From: Przewalskia tangutica
Taxonomy: Eukaryota > Streptophyta > Magnoliopsida > Solanales > Solanaceae
Length of the DNA: 64,000 bases
Assembly (NCBI GenBank): GCA_029844215.1
Contig: CM056718.1
Span: 165,281,396-165,345,395, forward strand
Direction: 5' to 3'
Part shown: one piece after another, positions 47,112 to 59,785 of the stretch
Layout of the letters: each line of letters begins with the position of its first letter
How positions within the stretch are numbered: position 1 is the stretch's first letter
Notes under the pieces: generated by a model
What the model was told of the DNA's origin: nothing
The model's database searches: none
What the model saw: only the letters and a program-made list of their open reading frames with translations
Program-made: the position numbers and the translations under genes

Positions 47112-50100
47112 TGTTGACACCCAATTTTGACTCTCCCGTCCAGCCATTAACTATAGAATTACACTAATTTTGCAAAATAATTTTTTAGGATTTTTATAAT
47201 AAAATACAACAATAAAACATTAAATACAGGCATAAATAATAATTTAACAATGGCATCGCGTCTTACGTAGAGTTTTAAACATTTAGAGTCCCGCGCCCGC
47301 ACTTATTAACTTTGAGCTTTGTCGTAATTCTTAAATAATTAATAAATGCATAAAATAAATAATTTAGCGATAACGTCGTGTCAGGTAGCATAGCCGCATT
47401 TATTAGTAATCATTTGTAACTTTAAAATCAATTTTTATCTAATACATGCAATAGCGTCGCATTTATAAAAGCTTTAAACAATTCCTAAAAATCATATTTT
47501 GCATTTAGCATTTAAATAATTCAATCTAAGCTCATTTTGATTTTAATTTAACTTCGCAATAATGCATAACAATAAGATTTTAAATAATAGCGTCGCATTC
47601 AAAGTATTAGCGTTAGTTAAATAACGCATGCGCATTTAACACCTAAATAATTAGACTAATGTAGCACCTAGATAATTATAATAAAGCACCTAATTAATTT
47701 AATCACATTTGTTAAATAATTAATTAATACACTTGCCTAAATTAATTAGCTAATTAATTAACTAGCCTAAAAACTAATTAAACTAATTAAAACTCTTAAC
47801 ACTAATACCGCTAATTTAATACAACTAACTAATACTAACTTGACCCATTGCTGATGTGACTCCACGCCTGCCCAAAACCCGCGACGCGACGCGGACATGA
47901 CCAGCTTGACTCACTTTTATTTTCCTCGGACCTCATCTTGCTCGATCGACAACACGAAAACAAGAAGAACCTAAACCTAAAGCAGCGCGCCCGACACCAC
48001 GCCCCGCGATTCGCCGGAAATACGCGCCCCACCTTCCGCCACCGCACGCGTCTTGATTTCTTACCATAAACACACCCGAATCGTCTAAAAATGACCGAAA
48101 TCGATTAATCGCGCGATTCAGCGCGAATCGACGAATTATCAATACAGAATCGGCCTTTTATTACTTACCTAATAGGGAACCCAAAACATGGCTATATAAA
48201 CACGTACAAAGGATCGTTCAATCATGCGGACGGCACCTAAAAACATATGCAATAGAACTTCGATCGAGCATCGACTAGGGCTCGATCGGAAACCTTAGCA
48301 TCGCGAGAAGGAGGTTGAAATCCTTTTAGTCGTGAAGAAACCAACAACTCAATCTCGCCTTCAATCGCGTCGCGATACGACGAGTGGCTCAGAAGCGACT
48401 TGATCGCTGCCGGGTCATTTGTCAGGAGAAGGTAAACACATTATCCTTTCGTTTTGTTATTCTTTGTGTTCGACATGGGTTACATCTTTGTGTATCTGAT
48501 TTGGCTAGTTAGTTGACATTGTCTCTGTTTATTTTGTTCGTCGTCTATTAAATATATTATAGTCTTGGTGATTAAGTTCTCTCTGAGTTAGTTTAGTATG
48601 TCGGCTGATTACAAGTATTGTTTGGTCATTGTTGAGTTAAGAGATGTTTTTTTAACTCATCATTTCGGATAATAAAGTTCATAATCGTCCAACCATGTAT
48701 GAATGATAGCTATTCGTCTTATACGATTATGATCATTGGTTTGTTCTTTGGTTTGAGTCGGATAGTGCGATTGAGACTTAGATGTAATCAGTCAAGCAAT
48801 AGTCTTTTGTGAGTATATTTTCTAGCGAGCTTAGTTGGAAACCTATTGAGTTATGTCTCATTTAATTTCAAGTCTCGAGATGTTGAGAGTCCATTTAGGT
48901 TCGACTTTGTTTTACTTGGATCACGAGAAATCGTCTCACTACACGTTTGTTGCGATTTTATGCATTAGTTGATTAAATATTGTTTGCCTTGAATCATGTA
49001 GGATATCCATCTTCCATTATATTAATTAATGTTCAACTTTCTTGTCTTTTTTATTCTCTCGGATTTACTAAACTTACAATGATGTTTTCAAAGATATATA
49101 AAATGTAGGAGTTTAGATATATACAAGGTGCATATCAGTTTGTATATCTTTGCATACATCTAAGTATACCACATATACTTTAAATATTGTGTGTATGTCA
49201 TCTCGGGATGTTTGTTTATTTACTTTACGATCTGCGTATCATTGCGTATTTGCGTATTTAGCTCTACTTTGTTGAGTCTTAAGCAGTCCATGTGACATCT
49301 GATGTCTCTGTAATCTGTTAAATTGGTCTACATAATACCCATGTTAAGTAAGGAGCACTGAAATTGATGTAGGGGTGTTAATAAAGCAGTTTAAACATGA
49401 TCATATATGTCTAAATGGGCATTAGCTTTATAAATTGATCTATTTCTCGATGTTGCTGTCTTGAATAAACATATATCGCGGGCCTCCCTGTTTAAATATA
49501 AGTTGGCATGGTCTAAATGTGTCTTCCTAATCTTGTATCCTAAATTGGGAGCACTGGAGGTATAGTTGGTTTATCCTGGTGATGCTCGAAAATGAGCATG
49601 CGAGAGGATGTCTCGTGCCCGTAAATCCCCACTTTTTGCCTCTGTATTGCTGTCCAGCGTACATATATGGGCTAAGCTTATTAGGTCACTTCTCATTTGT
49701 TCTTGTTATCTACTAACCCATACGGGCATATATGCTTAAACATAAAATTATATGTATTCATCTCATGCTAAGTGCTTATTTATTAGTGGATAAAGTTAGG
49801 ACATCTGTGATATTTAGCTGAATTATTTATGTCTACTATTATACGGGCGGATGCTAATCCTTATCTTTCTTGTTTTTACATGGCTTGGAGCAAAATAAAG
49901 AGTCTCACGAGACTGTATAAGCCATTTCAAATGGCGACCGCATCCGCGTTCGCATTCGCGAAACTCTGAAAAAAACAAGCGGGTGCGACATCGCTCCAGT
50001 CCCTTCACTCTCTTAATTTACTTGTCGTTTTATGCCATTTATTCGTTTTTTTTTTTTATATTATCTAATTTGTAATTAATAGGAGAACTTATAGCAATTA

Positions 50101-51257
50101 GGTCTTTAAATATATGAGACGGGAAGTAATTACATTTTAGAAAGCATTCTTCTTTATTTGCATTTTAGGACTATTAAGCATGTTTAAAATGCAAAAATAA
50201 TTTAGAATAATGATTTAACTTGCATTATAAAAACCAACATTTTGTGTATTAAAATCCTGTGATTTCTTCCTAAACTCCCAAAATCATCTTAAAACATTTC
50301 TTATATAATATTGCATAGGCAAGATTAATTTAGCTGTCAAAATATACATAATTAGTCCATAAAGCATCCTCTTAGCATTCTTTAGCATTCCTAGCCCTTT
50401 TAGCACTTTGAATCATCCCTTGGCGTTTAATACCTTTAGCATTTAGCACTACTTTTAGCATTCTTTACCCTTGACATTTAGCATTTTAGCGTTTTAGCAC
50501 CTTAGCATTACTAGCACCTAACACCTATTAGCATTTTAAACACTTTAAATTTTAGTATTCTTTTAACATTTAACACTTTTATTTTCTAACACCCTTTTTT
50601 TATTCAAGCGGGGTTGTATTTTTAGCACCTCTCTTAGCATTTTTGCACTTTTAACACCTTAGCGATTTCTAGTACCTCTTTTGCACTTTTAGCACTCTTA
50701 AGCACCTTTAATATTTAAGCACCCTAGCACTACTTTGTTACTCAAGACTTTCAAATTGCTAGCACTTTTGTTAGCGGCTTTAACCACTTAATATTTTTAG
50801 CACCTCTTGCATTCTTTCACATATGCACCTTTTGCTTGTTAGACTTAAGCACTGTAAACATTTTAACATTTTTTTAGCGGAAGATCTTTTACTTTGCATT
50901 TTTAAAAAATATAATAATTACCCTAGGTTTGGCGGGACAACATGAGTTAAGCGGATCTTAGAGGGTGCTAACCCCTTCCATACAGATTAATAAAGAACCA
51001 GCACCGAATCTCATTAAGTTAGCGGACCGTTAAAATGGAGTTAATGTTTACTTTAAACTAGTTAAACATTTAGGTGTCCTAATTCACCCAAATTAATTAG
51101 GTGGCGACTCATGAACCCTTTAGCATTTAGCACCTTTTGCACTTTTAGCCTCTTTGCGATTTTAACATTCTTTTAATATGATTCCTTTTATTATTTTCTA
51201 ACCTTTAATTTGAAGCGGCGAGTTTAGAAAATAAATGCGGCCGAAAAAGGCGCGACA
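47112..51257 (-). mobile_element. Inverted solo LTR of the same family
   Basis: The plus strand starts TGTTGACACCCAATTTTGAC, the complement of the LTR end, and finishes GCCGAAAAAGGCGCGACA, the complement of the LTR start. It is a complete LTR (4146 bp) in reverse orientation. CTGC at 47108-47111 and 51258-51261 is a 4-base match for the target duplication; the expected fifth base does not match. It is more diverged from the two flanking LTRs than they are from each other. Confidence 0.9.
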
Positions 51258-51283
51258 CTGCGTAGATGTGATATCTTTGACTT

Positions 51284-51536
51284 GTCGTCGTTTCCGGACT
51301 TGTCGTCGTTTTGGACTTATCGTCGTTTCGGACTTGGCGTCGTTTCGGACTTGGCGTCGTTTCGGACTGGCGTCGTTTCGGACTGGCGTCGTTTCGGACT
51401 GGCGTCGTTTTGGACTGGCGTCGTTTCGGACTGGCGTCGTTTTGGACTGGCGTCGTTTCGGACGTGGCGTCGTTTTCGGACTCGGCGTCGTTTTGGACTT
51501 GGCGTCGTTTTCGGACTTGGCGTCGTTTTTGGACTT
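51284..51536. repeat. Tandem array of about 15 units of about 17 bp (GGCGTCGTTTCGGACT)
   Basis: Each unit contains GTC-GTTTCG-GAC or GTC-GTTTTG-GAC, a minimal inverted repeat with a GTTTYG loop. Open frames exist in several phases, for example 51235-51555, 51282-51560 and 51311-51607, because of the repeat. Confidence 0.92.
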
Positions 51537-51664
51537 GTTGCTGCTGCTCCTGTAGACTAAAGCTCAAGGAAGAGTTAGTGCATGCGCGAATAATAAAGCA
51601 TGAATGATAAAAATGCAATTTTGAAGCAGAAAATCTTCCGTGTAGATGTGATGTCTTGATGATG

Positions 51665-52440
51665 GTGTCGTTTTGGACTTGATGTCGCGATGCGTCGTTG
51701 CCTTGGCGTGTTCTTCTTTGGCGTCGTTCGTAGACTTCTTTGTCTTGATAACGTCGTTATGCGGGCGTATTCTTGATGGCGTCGTTGCGTGGACTTCTTT
51801 GTCGCGTCGCGTCTTTGTATGGGCGTATTCTTCTTTGGCGTCGTTGCGTGGACTTCGATCACGTCGTTATGCGGGCGTGTTCTTCTTTGGCGTCGTTGCG
51901 TGGACTTCTTTGTCGCGATAACGTCGTTATGCGGGCGTATTCTTCTTTGGCGTCGTTGCGTGGACTTGCTGATCACGTCGTTGTCTGGACGTGTTGCTGC
52001 TGGCGTCGTCGCGTGGACTTCGATCACGTCGTTATGCGGGCGATATTCTTTCTTGGCGTCGTTGCGTGGACTTGTTGTCTTGTCGCGTCGTTATGCGGGC
52101 GTATTCTTCTTTGGCGTCGTTGTGTGGACTTGTTGTCGCGATAACGTCGTTGTATGGGCGTATTCTTCTTTGGCGTCGTTGCGTGGACTTGCGATTACGT
52201 CGTTATGCGGGCGTGTTCTTTGCTGGCGTCGTTGCGTGGACTTCGATTACGTCGTTATGCGGGCGTGTTCTGCTTTGGCGTCGTTGCGTGGACTTCTTGA
52301 TCGTCGTTATGCGGGCGTGTTCTTTGTTATCGTCGTTGCGTGGACTTCGATCACGTCGTTATGCGGGCGATGTTCTTCTTTGGTGTCGTTGCGTGGACTT
52401 CTTTGTCTGATAACGTCGTTATGCGGGCGTGTTCTTCGCT
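51665..52440. repeat. Tandem array of about 15 units of about 52 bp
   Basis: Two modules alternate: GGCGTCGTTGCGTGGACTT and ACGTCGTTATGCGGGCGT. The second can pair ACGTC with GGCGT (one T-G wobble) around the loop GTTATGCG. The first keeps GTC/GAC around GTTGCGTG. The loops resemble the GTTGCATR loop of the array at 1-775. Confidence 0.9.
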
Positions 52441-53274
52441 CTTACGTAGAATAAATGCTCATATGAGCTAAGCTTGAGAAAAAGCGTTAGTGTATACTGT
52501 TTAAATGAAATGATAAATACATATGAGAAGTGCGATTTTATGGGTAGAGATGTCGTCACGATATGCGAGATAGTGCGAGTGTTGTCCTTGCGGACGTCTG
52601 CAAATGATGAATTGTCATGATGTCTTTGTGGTGTGCGATCGTGGGTTGCCAATTTGGCTTGATGCAGGAGTTGAGCGCTAGGTTTTGTTGCGGAACTCAC
52701 GAACTTTGATTGCAGATTGTTGATGCCCGCTACTGCTGCTGCTCTTCTTGCTGCGGACTTTGGATTATTGTCATCCTCTGCCTCTTTGCTTTCTTTGCTT
52801 TTGCTATCTGAAGAAACTTTGTCGTATTTTACGCCCGGCTATTGCACTTTACATACATTAATATGAAAAGACCTGCGCTCGAAAGAAAATTTGTGAGTTT
52901 TTGGGGTCGGTCGTATTTGACTTCGCGCGCTTGTCCGACATCTGCGTGCACATGCGCTTGGATTTGCGACCATGCAGTTTCTACATTGTCGGTTTGAGAA
53001 GGTGTCATCGCTCTTCTTACGAGACCACTGCTTTGCTATAGGAACGAGGCGAGTTCAGGCTCGTTCGCTTCGGATGCCTTGAATCGGTCGTATCATTTGG
53101 ACCGTGCCTTTGATTTTGTGAAATATTGATGCTCTGCAATTGATAAGTCAAATAAAAAACGACCTTTGAGGAGATGATAAATCTTTCTAAAAATGCAACA
53201 AGCGGTGTTAGCGTAAAGCACGTAATTTGCGGATATGTAGCGGATATATTGCATATAGCACGTTCAAGCGTTTC

Positions 53275-53625
53275 CTAACATGCGGGGGCCTCTTTATGCG
53301 GTAAGCCTAAGCGTCAACTTATGCGAGATTATGGATTTGTCCAAGTCGTCCAACTATAATGGTTTTGTTGGAAATGGCGACCAAATGACGGTGCACTTTT
53401 CCCAATTTCAACATGTCATGATTGGGCTTGGATTTGTCCGTCATTGCCACGCTACACATAATATGCTGGTTGGCCGTTGGGTTGAGAAACCCGTCGACAA
53501 GTTCGGTGTCTTCCTAATTGTGGTGTCGATGCGAGGGCCGATCCACCTAAGGTTTATCATGCGTGACTTAATATAGAAGGGTGGTATAGCTCATCTTAAG
53601 CTTTCTAAGATTTGGCTTACTAGGC
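53275..53625 (+). other. Conserved non-coding block (partner of 3620-3965)
   Basis: It aligns by eye with element A over about 340 bp, including AAATGACGGTGCACTTTT, AAACCCGTCGACAAGTT and TTTCTAAGATTTGGCTTACT. The open frame at 53280-53576 is not preserved in element A. Confidence 0.7.
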
Positions 53626-53942
53626 TTGAGTTCTGGCGGACAACTCGAGTGAAAGGCTACGCGGTGATCGAACGAACCGATCTAACTCGCGCAGCGTGAC
53701 TCTCCTAAAATTTGGATATTTTGAAAGAAATTTGCGGGTCGCGAAACACGCGGCGTGAGTGTGTGATAGTGTGAATTTTCGAATGGAAGAATATGAGCGG
53801 AATGCGGTTTAAGAAAGCGATAAAGCAAGTAGCAAAAATAAACAAAATCTGACACCAAAATTAAATGCAAAATAATTGTCAAACAATAACCCTAGGTCTG
53901 TTGTGGTTAAGAACCTAAAATCCCCAGTGGAGTCGCCATTCC

Positions 53943-56900
53943 TGTCGCGCCCTTTTTCGACCGCGGCATTTATTTTCTAAACTCCTGCTCAAATAAAAGG
54001 TTAGAAAATAAAAATAAAAGCTAAAATGTTTTAAAAGAATGCTGAAATATAAAAGAAAGTGCTAGGGATGCAAAAGTGCTAAAGGGTTGCTAGAATGCTA
54101 AGGGTTCGCGGAGTCGCCACCTAATTAATTGGGTGAATTAGGACACCTAAATGTCAACTAGGTTAAAGTCAACACTAACTCCATTTTTATGGTCTGCTAA
54201 ACTTAATGAGATTCCGGGTAAGGGTTCTTTATTAATCTAGAGGGAAGGGGTTAGGCACCCTCTAAGATCCGCTAACTTGCGGTTGTCCTACCAAACCTAG
54301 GGTAATCATTATGTTTTAAAAATGCAAAGTAAAAGATCTTCCTACTTAATAAAATGCTAAAAATGTTAAAATGTTAAAAAGGTGTTAAAATATAAAAAGG
54401 CCAAAAGGTGTTATAAATAAATAAAAGAGCCAAATGCTAAATGTTTAAAAGTGCTTAAAATACTAAAGGTTGCTAAAAGGTATTAAATGATAGAAGGGTG
54501 CTAAAGGTGCTAAGAGGTGCTTAAAAGTGTTAAATGCTAAAGTGCTGAAAATTAATAAAATGTTAGGAAATAAATGCTAGCATGTTAAAATGTTTAAAAG
54601 GTGCTTAAAGTATTGAAAGGGAAAAAGGTGCTATATGCTAAAGTACAAAGAATGCTAGGAAGGTGCTAAAATGTTACTAAAGTTTAAAGAGGGGCTAAGA
54701 ATGCAAAAACTGTTAAGATGCTAGAAAGTGCTAAATGCTAAAGTGCTTTATAGACTAATTATATGCTCATGCTAGCTAAATTAATCATGCCTAGCCTGCG
54801 TACAATATTATATAAGAGATGCTTTAAGATGATTTTTGAGAGTTTAGGAAGAAATCTGTTATGAATTTTAATACGCAAAATGTTGGTTTTATAATGCAAG
54901 TTAAATCATTTTGGCAAAAATTAGACATGCATGACAATCTTAAAAGGCAAGTAAATTAAGCGATGAACTTTAAATTACCCTCCACTTATATGTTTAAAGG
55001 CTAATTATTCTAGATATCCTATTAATTACAAAGTTATAAATTACAATAACAAATAAAGTAAGATAAGGATGAGATGAGAGAATGAGGATTGAGGCGGATG
55101 ACCAAGTCTATTGTTTTTCTAGGAGTTAGAAGAGGGAATGCGAATGCGGATGCGGTCGCCATTTGAAATGGCTTGTGATGAGTTTAGCGGGAGACTCTTT
55201 ATTTTGCTCCGTCGTGCCATGTAAAAATAAAGAAAGATAAGGATTAGTATAAGCCCGAATAATAGTTGATACAAGTAGATAAAATGCTCATGATATGGAG
55301 ATATGGCCACGTTAACAAATTGACTTTAGCAAATTAACAAAACTGATTTGAGAGATACATATGCCTTGTTTTGACGATAAATCTTTGTTGTCACGGTTTT
55401 ATGAAGTTATTGGATCGCATCGAAGTGCGGTATATGCGAAGCGCAAATTTTCGACCATTATACATATCGACCTGCATAAGTTGAAATGCGAGACAAGCAT
55501 TTTTATTTAGTGATAGGCAAGTATCTGATAGGAAGTGATTGAAGTCATTTTGTCAAGTAAACAAATGGTAATTGCCGAGGACATATTTTAATATGACACG
55601 AATACGGACATAGTTGGGATAGGGCAATAGATATTTCTTTTAGTCGTGTCTATTTTGGTTTCTATTCAATTTTAGACACGCTGAAGACTATCATATGGTA
55701 TCGTATGCATTACATGAAACAAGATCATAATTCGACAAGGTGCACAAGTTGGTTTAAACAAATGTCCTCTGAAGCCACAGATTCCATCTAGGCAAAACAA
55801 CAAACAGGCAGGATGTATAATAACTTAGAAGGTTACATATTTTCAAGGGAGCAACTTCACATTTAGACAATGAGCTTGCTGGCGAGAATATATGTCTAGT
55901 AGAATGAGCGGTGACCACGCGTGAAATGGTTTTACGAAATGCATGACCGCTTCAAAGCGTAATGCTATGCATGTATACTCCCATTTAAACTATGCATTAA
56001 GAACAAGATACCCTTAAGCGGATAGAGTAAGCATATAACTAGCTAATGGATATATAAGGCAGATAGATATGGCGAATGACCAGCTGAACAACCTTTGAAT
56101 CTATATAACCCATAGCTGCGGATTGCGTACCGTCATATAATGCTAGATACAACCATAATATGATATGTGAGCGAGGATCGTGAAACTAACCTACATCATG
56201 CGGTTCTTGGTGATCCGTATCACAATCCATTTAAACATGTACTAGATCATTTTAAACAAAACTTTAGCTCTTCATTATTTTACGTAGACATGGATATAGC
56301 TTGATTCTGAGTTTTAGCTAGTCCTTCATTCCACTATCTATATATAATATTTGTCTAAAACATACAAATTATCACGTATGAATTTTAACACCAAATGATG
56401 GAGCAAATATATTTAGATCATATTGATTTATTCAAACAAATTGACCTAATTTAGCCATTTATAAACAATGCGAATAACTATTTGAATTTACAACGATTCT
56501 ATGGGCACGAGAAAGTAAAGAAAAGCGAGAAGAGCTTGAATTTACCTTCTAGGACAGCGACAGGCGGCGTATCAAGTCGTCGGTCCAATCGGCGGGTTTT
56601 GGATTTGCGATCACGAATGAAAGAGGCGAGGTTTGTTCTTTGGTTTCTTAATTTGGAAAAGAAAGGGTTCTTAGCTTGCTAAGGGTGTTCGGCGGTGAGA
56701 AGGTGCTACCTCGGCGAGCTCTGCCGTCTCCTCTCTTGTGCTCTGCCTCTGTTCTTTGTCATGTCGATGCTATCGGTTCCTAGCTATGCGAAGGTGTAAA
56801 ATGATTGCTATCTCACTCTCCTTCATCGATGCCACTAAATTGCTATGTGGTTGCCCGACTCGCTCTGAATCTCACTCTCCATGCTCTGCCGTGCTTATAT

Positions 56901-57956
56901 AGCCCGTTTTGGTTCCTATTAGGTAAGGTTTAATACCGTTTAATGCGAAATCTTGGTATTAATCTCGATGGTTAAGGGGCGATTTTGTGCGATATTGTTT
57001 GCTATTTTGGATTGATTTGCTCACGATTTTGTGGATTCGAATGGGTTACGATTTGAAGGGATTTGGTTCGGTTATGGTAAGAAATCGTTCGAGAAGGTGC
57101 GTAGGTAAGGAAAGGCGGCTAAGTGCGTGGTAAAGGAAGCCGGATTCTCCGTAATCCGGCGGCGAATGAAGTTTTCTAGAAATTTGCGTTTCGTTGTTTG
57201 TCGACGGGGAAGGGGCGATGTGAAGGTAAAGGAAAGTGAGAAATTTGCGGCTTTTAGGCGTGGGCTTTAGGAAATAAAAGAAGAGTGGGGCTTGGGCTTG
57301 CGAGAATATTTGGTCGTGGGTATTGGGCTGTGTAATAGATGGCGAATTAAATTTGGGTAGTTAGTACTTAATTAGGTATTGGGTATTAATTCTAGGTATT
57401 AGTGTTATAATTAATTAATTAACAAATGTGATTAAATTAATTAGGTGCTTTATTATAATTATCTAGGTGCTACATTAGTCTAATTATTTAGGTGCTAAAT
57501 TAGTCTAATTATTTAGGTGCTAAATTAGTCTAATTTCGAGTTATAAAACTATTACGATAATAAATGCGGGCATATTATTTAATTAGTGCTCAATATTTAT
57601 ACGCGATGCCGTTATTAAAATTGATTTTAAATTACAAATGATTATGAAATTCTCTTGTGTATTAATAAACGCGGCTATGCTACGCGACACGACGTCATTG
57701 CTAAATTATTTATTTTATTTATTTATTATTAATTAAGAATCCTGACAGGGCTTGAAATCAATTAACGCGGACGCGAGACTCTAAGTGCTTGAAACTCTAC
57801 GTAAGATGCGATGCCATTATTAAATTGTTTATTTGTGCTTGTATTAATGTTTTATTGTTGTATTTTATTATAAAAAATCCTAAAAAATTATTTTATAAAA
57901 TTAGTCTAATTTTATGGTTAATGGCTGGACGGGAGGGTCAAAATTGGGTGTCAACA
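53943..57956 (+). mobile_element. 3' LTR of the LARD-like element
   Basis: 4014 bp, nearly identical to the 5' LTR in many long stretches but with clusters of small changes. For example, TATCCAACACACACATAAG near 43835 corresponds to TATCGACCTGCATAAG here. Many differences sit at CA/CG/GCG steps rather than as scattered transitions. Confidence 0.92.
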
Positions 57957-57961
57957 CTCAT

Positions 57962-59780
57962 GTTTGTGAATCTTGTATTTTTGGGAAACATGTCAAGCTG
58001 TTGTTTTATTCTTCATCTTCTAGCACTTTAATGTCATTTGATATCATACACAGTGATTTATGGACTTTTCCTATTTTAAGCACGCCTGGGCATCAATATT
58101 ATATTTTGTTTTTGGATGATTATTCTAATTTCATGTGGACTTTTCCTATTGGCAATAAGTTTCAAGTCTATTCTATTTTTCATCTTTTAGTGCTTTAATT
58201 AAGACACAATTTGAAAAGAATATCAAATGTTTTCAATGGGAGGGAATTCAACAATAAATAATTCAAACTCTTTTGCGCAAAAAATGGTCTTGTTTTTCGA
58301 TTTTTATGGCCAACACCTCTCCATAAAATGGCAAAGCTGAACGAAAAATAAGAACCATAAATAACAAATAACTTAGTTCGTACCCTCCTTGCCCACGCCT
58401 CCATCCCCCTCTTTTTGGCATCACGCTCTATCAATGACTACATATCTCTTGAACATTCTCCCAAACAAGTCTCTCAAACACAAGTCCCCAACTCAAGTTA
58501 TCAATCTTCGGGATCCTTTCTAGAAGCACTTACGAACTTTTAGGTGTCTATGCTACCCCTTTCATCCTTCCACCAAAATCAATAAAATTCAACCTCGTTC
58601 CAACCGGTGTGTATTCCTTAGTTACTCGTCTAGTCATCGAGGTTATAACTGTTACGATTTGTCAAGCCGAAAAATAATCGTTTCTAGGCATGTCATATTT
58701 GATGAGTCCCAATTCTCTTTTGCCCAGCTGCATTCTCCGCCTCCGGATTCTTATGACTTCTTAAATGATGGCCTCAATCCCCTTTTAATTCATCAATTGC
58801 AAAATCAATCGCTATCGTTATCGGGCGACCCGATTCCGTCGTCCGTGTTAGGTGGGCGGCTAAAGCCGACCACGGAAAACCGCGGCACAACGCGTCCACA
58901 TGTCCGGATCCGGCTTGAGCTACGGATTTTCCCGCCCTTGCGCTTTTCGGCTGCGGCACGGCCTTCCCGATCGGCTCGTGCGCTTTCGGCCTCGTTCGCA
59001 ACACGCCTACGAAACATCCTTAAAACCCACAACCAGCGCAGCCACAACGCGTCCAGACCACACCAATCCAACCCCCACGACACCTCTACAAACCATAGAA
59101 ACTTGTGCTATGCATGGCATTTTCAAACCCAAATGACAATTCAATTTGTCGACTTCGGTTGCCCCTTTACCTCTTCCTCGCAACCCGAAAAATGCCTTGT
59201 TCGATACAAATTGGAAAGATGCCATGTTAGACGAATATAATGCTCATATTGAAAATAAGATATGAGATCTAGTGCCCTGTCCTCCTCCACTTCGGCTTGC
59301 ACCTGTACAACTCCTCAGTCTCTGGTCTCACCTCCTACACTGATATGATTGGGGTGGATGTCCCGACACTAGACGATCCACTTCGGATTACTGTGTTATC
59401 CTCAGAGATAACTTGTTTTTTGCCAATGTCAAAGCCGAGTACAGAGGAATAACGAATGTTGTTTTCGAATCTTGTTGGATACGCAACCTTCTATTGGAAC
59501 TTCACTGCCCAATCCGCAAGGCAACATTGGTTTTATGTGACAATGTAAGTGCGATATATCTTTCCGGCAATCCCGTTCAACATAAGCGCACTAAACACAT
59601 TGAAATGGATATTCATTTTGTACGTGAAAAATTTGCTCGTGGACAAGTTCGTGTCCTCATGTCCCTTCTCGGTATCAAATTGCTGACATATTTACTAAAG
59701 TACTTCCGCACATACTCTTTGATGATTTCCGAGCCAGTCTCAGCGTACGAGAAGTCGAGAACCTCCCTCTTCAACTGCGA
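57962..59780 (+). pseudogene. copia integrase remainder, partial pol and RNase H end
   Basis: THVCESCIFGKHVKLLF resumes the integrase zinc-binding region. DIIHSDLWTFPI and YILFLDDYSNFMWTFPI are the integrase core (57970-58195). Later ISRHVIFDESQF (about 58680) precedes the proline-rich linker. Then the RT region is missing and RNase H resumes: VKAEYRGITNVVFESCW, CDNVSAIYLSGNPVQHKRTK and HIEMDIHFVREKFARGQVRV (59430-59660). Multiple frameshifts are present, so the element cannot encode a working polyprotein. Confidence 0.85.
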
Positions 59781-59785
59781 GAGTG

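Larger units (their letters stand above)
51258..53942 (+). mobile_element. LARD interior, right part
   Basis: It contains two hairpin-type tandem arrays (51284-51536 and 51665-52440) and then non-coding sequence. The last 700 bp includes the block 53275-53625 shared with element A. Long open frames in the arrays (for example 51789-52454, 221 codons) come from unit lengths near multiples of three. Confidence 0.8.
42307..57956 (+). mobile_element. Large non-coding LTR element (LARD-like) with CTCAT target duplication
   Basis: Two direct 4014-bp LTRs (42307-46320 and 53943-57956) begin TGTCGCGCCCTTTTTCGACC and end GGTGTCAACA. CTCAT at 42302-42306 and 57957-57961 is the target duplication. Subtracting an inverted solo LTR (47112-51257) leaves an interior of only about 3.5 kb with no gag, protease, RT or integrase. 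These proportions (about 4-kb LTRs and about 3.5-kb interior) fit the LARD class. After the 5' LTR comes GCTGTCCCTCTTTGTATGG, which does not look like a common tRNA primer site. Before the 3' LTR comes CCCCAGTGGAGTCGCCATTC, which is not a purine tract. Confidence 0.92.

Noticed and set aside
51789..52454. 221-codon frame with repeated peptide WRRCVD...TSLCGR
   Set aside because: It follows the 52-bp array with small indels and has no counterpart in the related element.
53280..53576. 98-codon plus-strand frame in the conserved block
   Set aside because: The homologous block in element A breaks the frame, so conservation is not at protein level.
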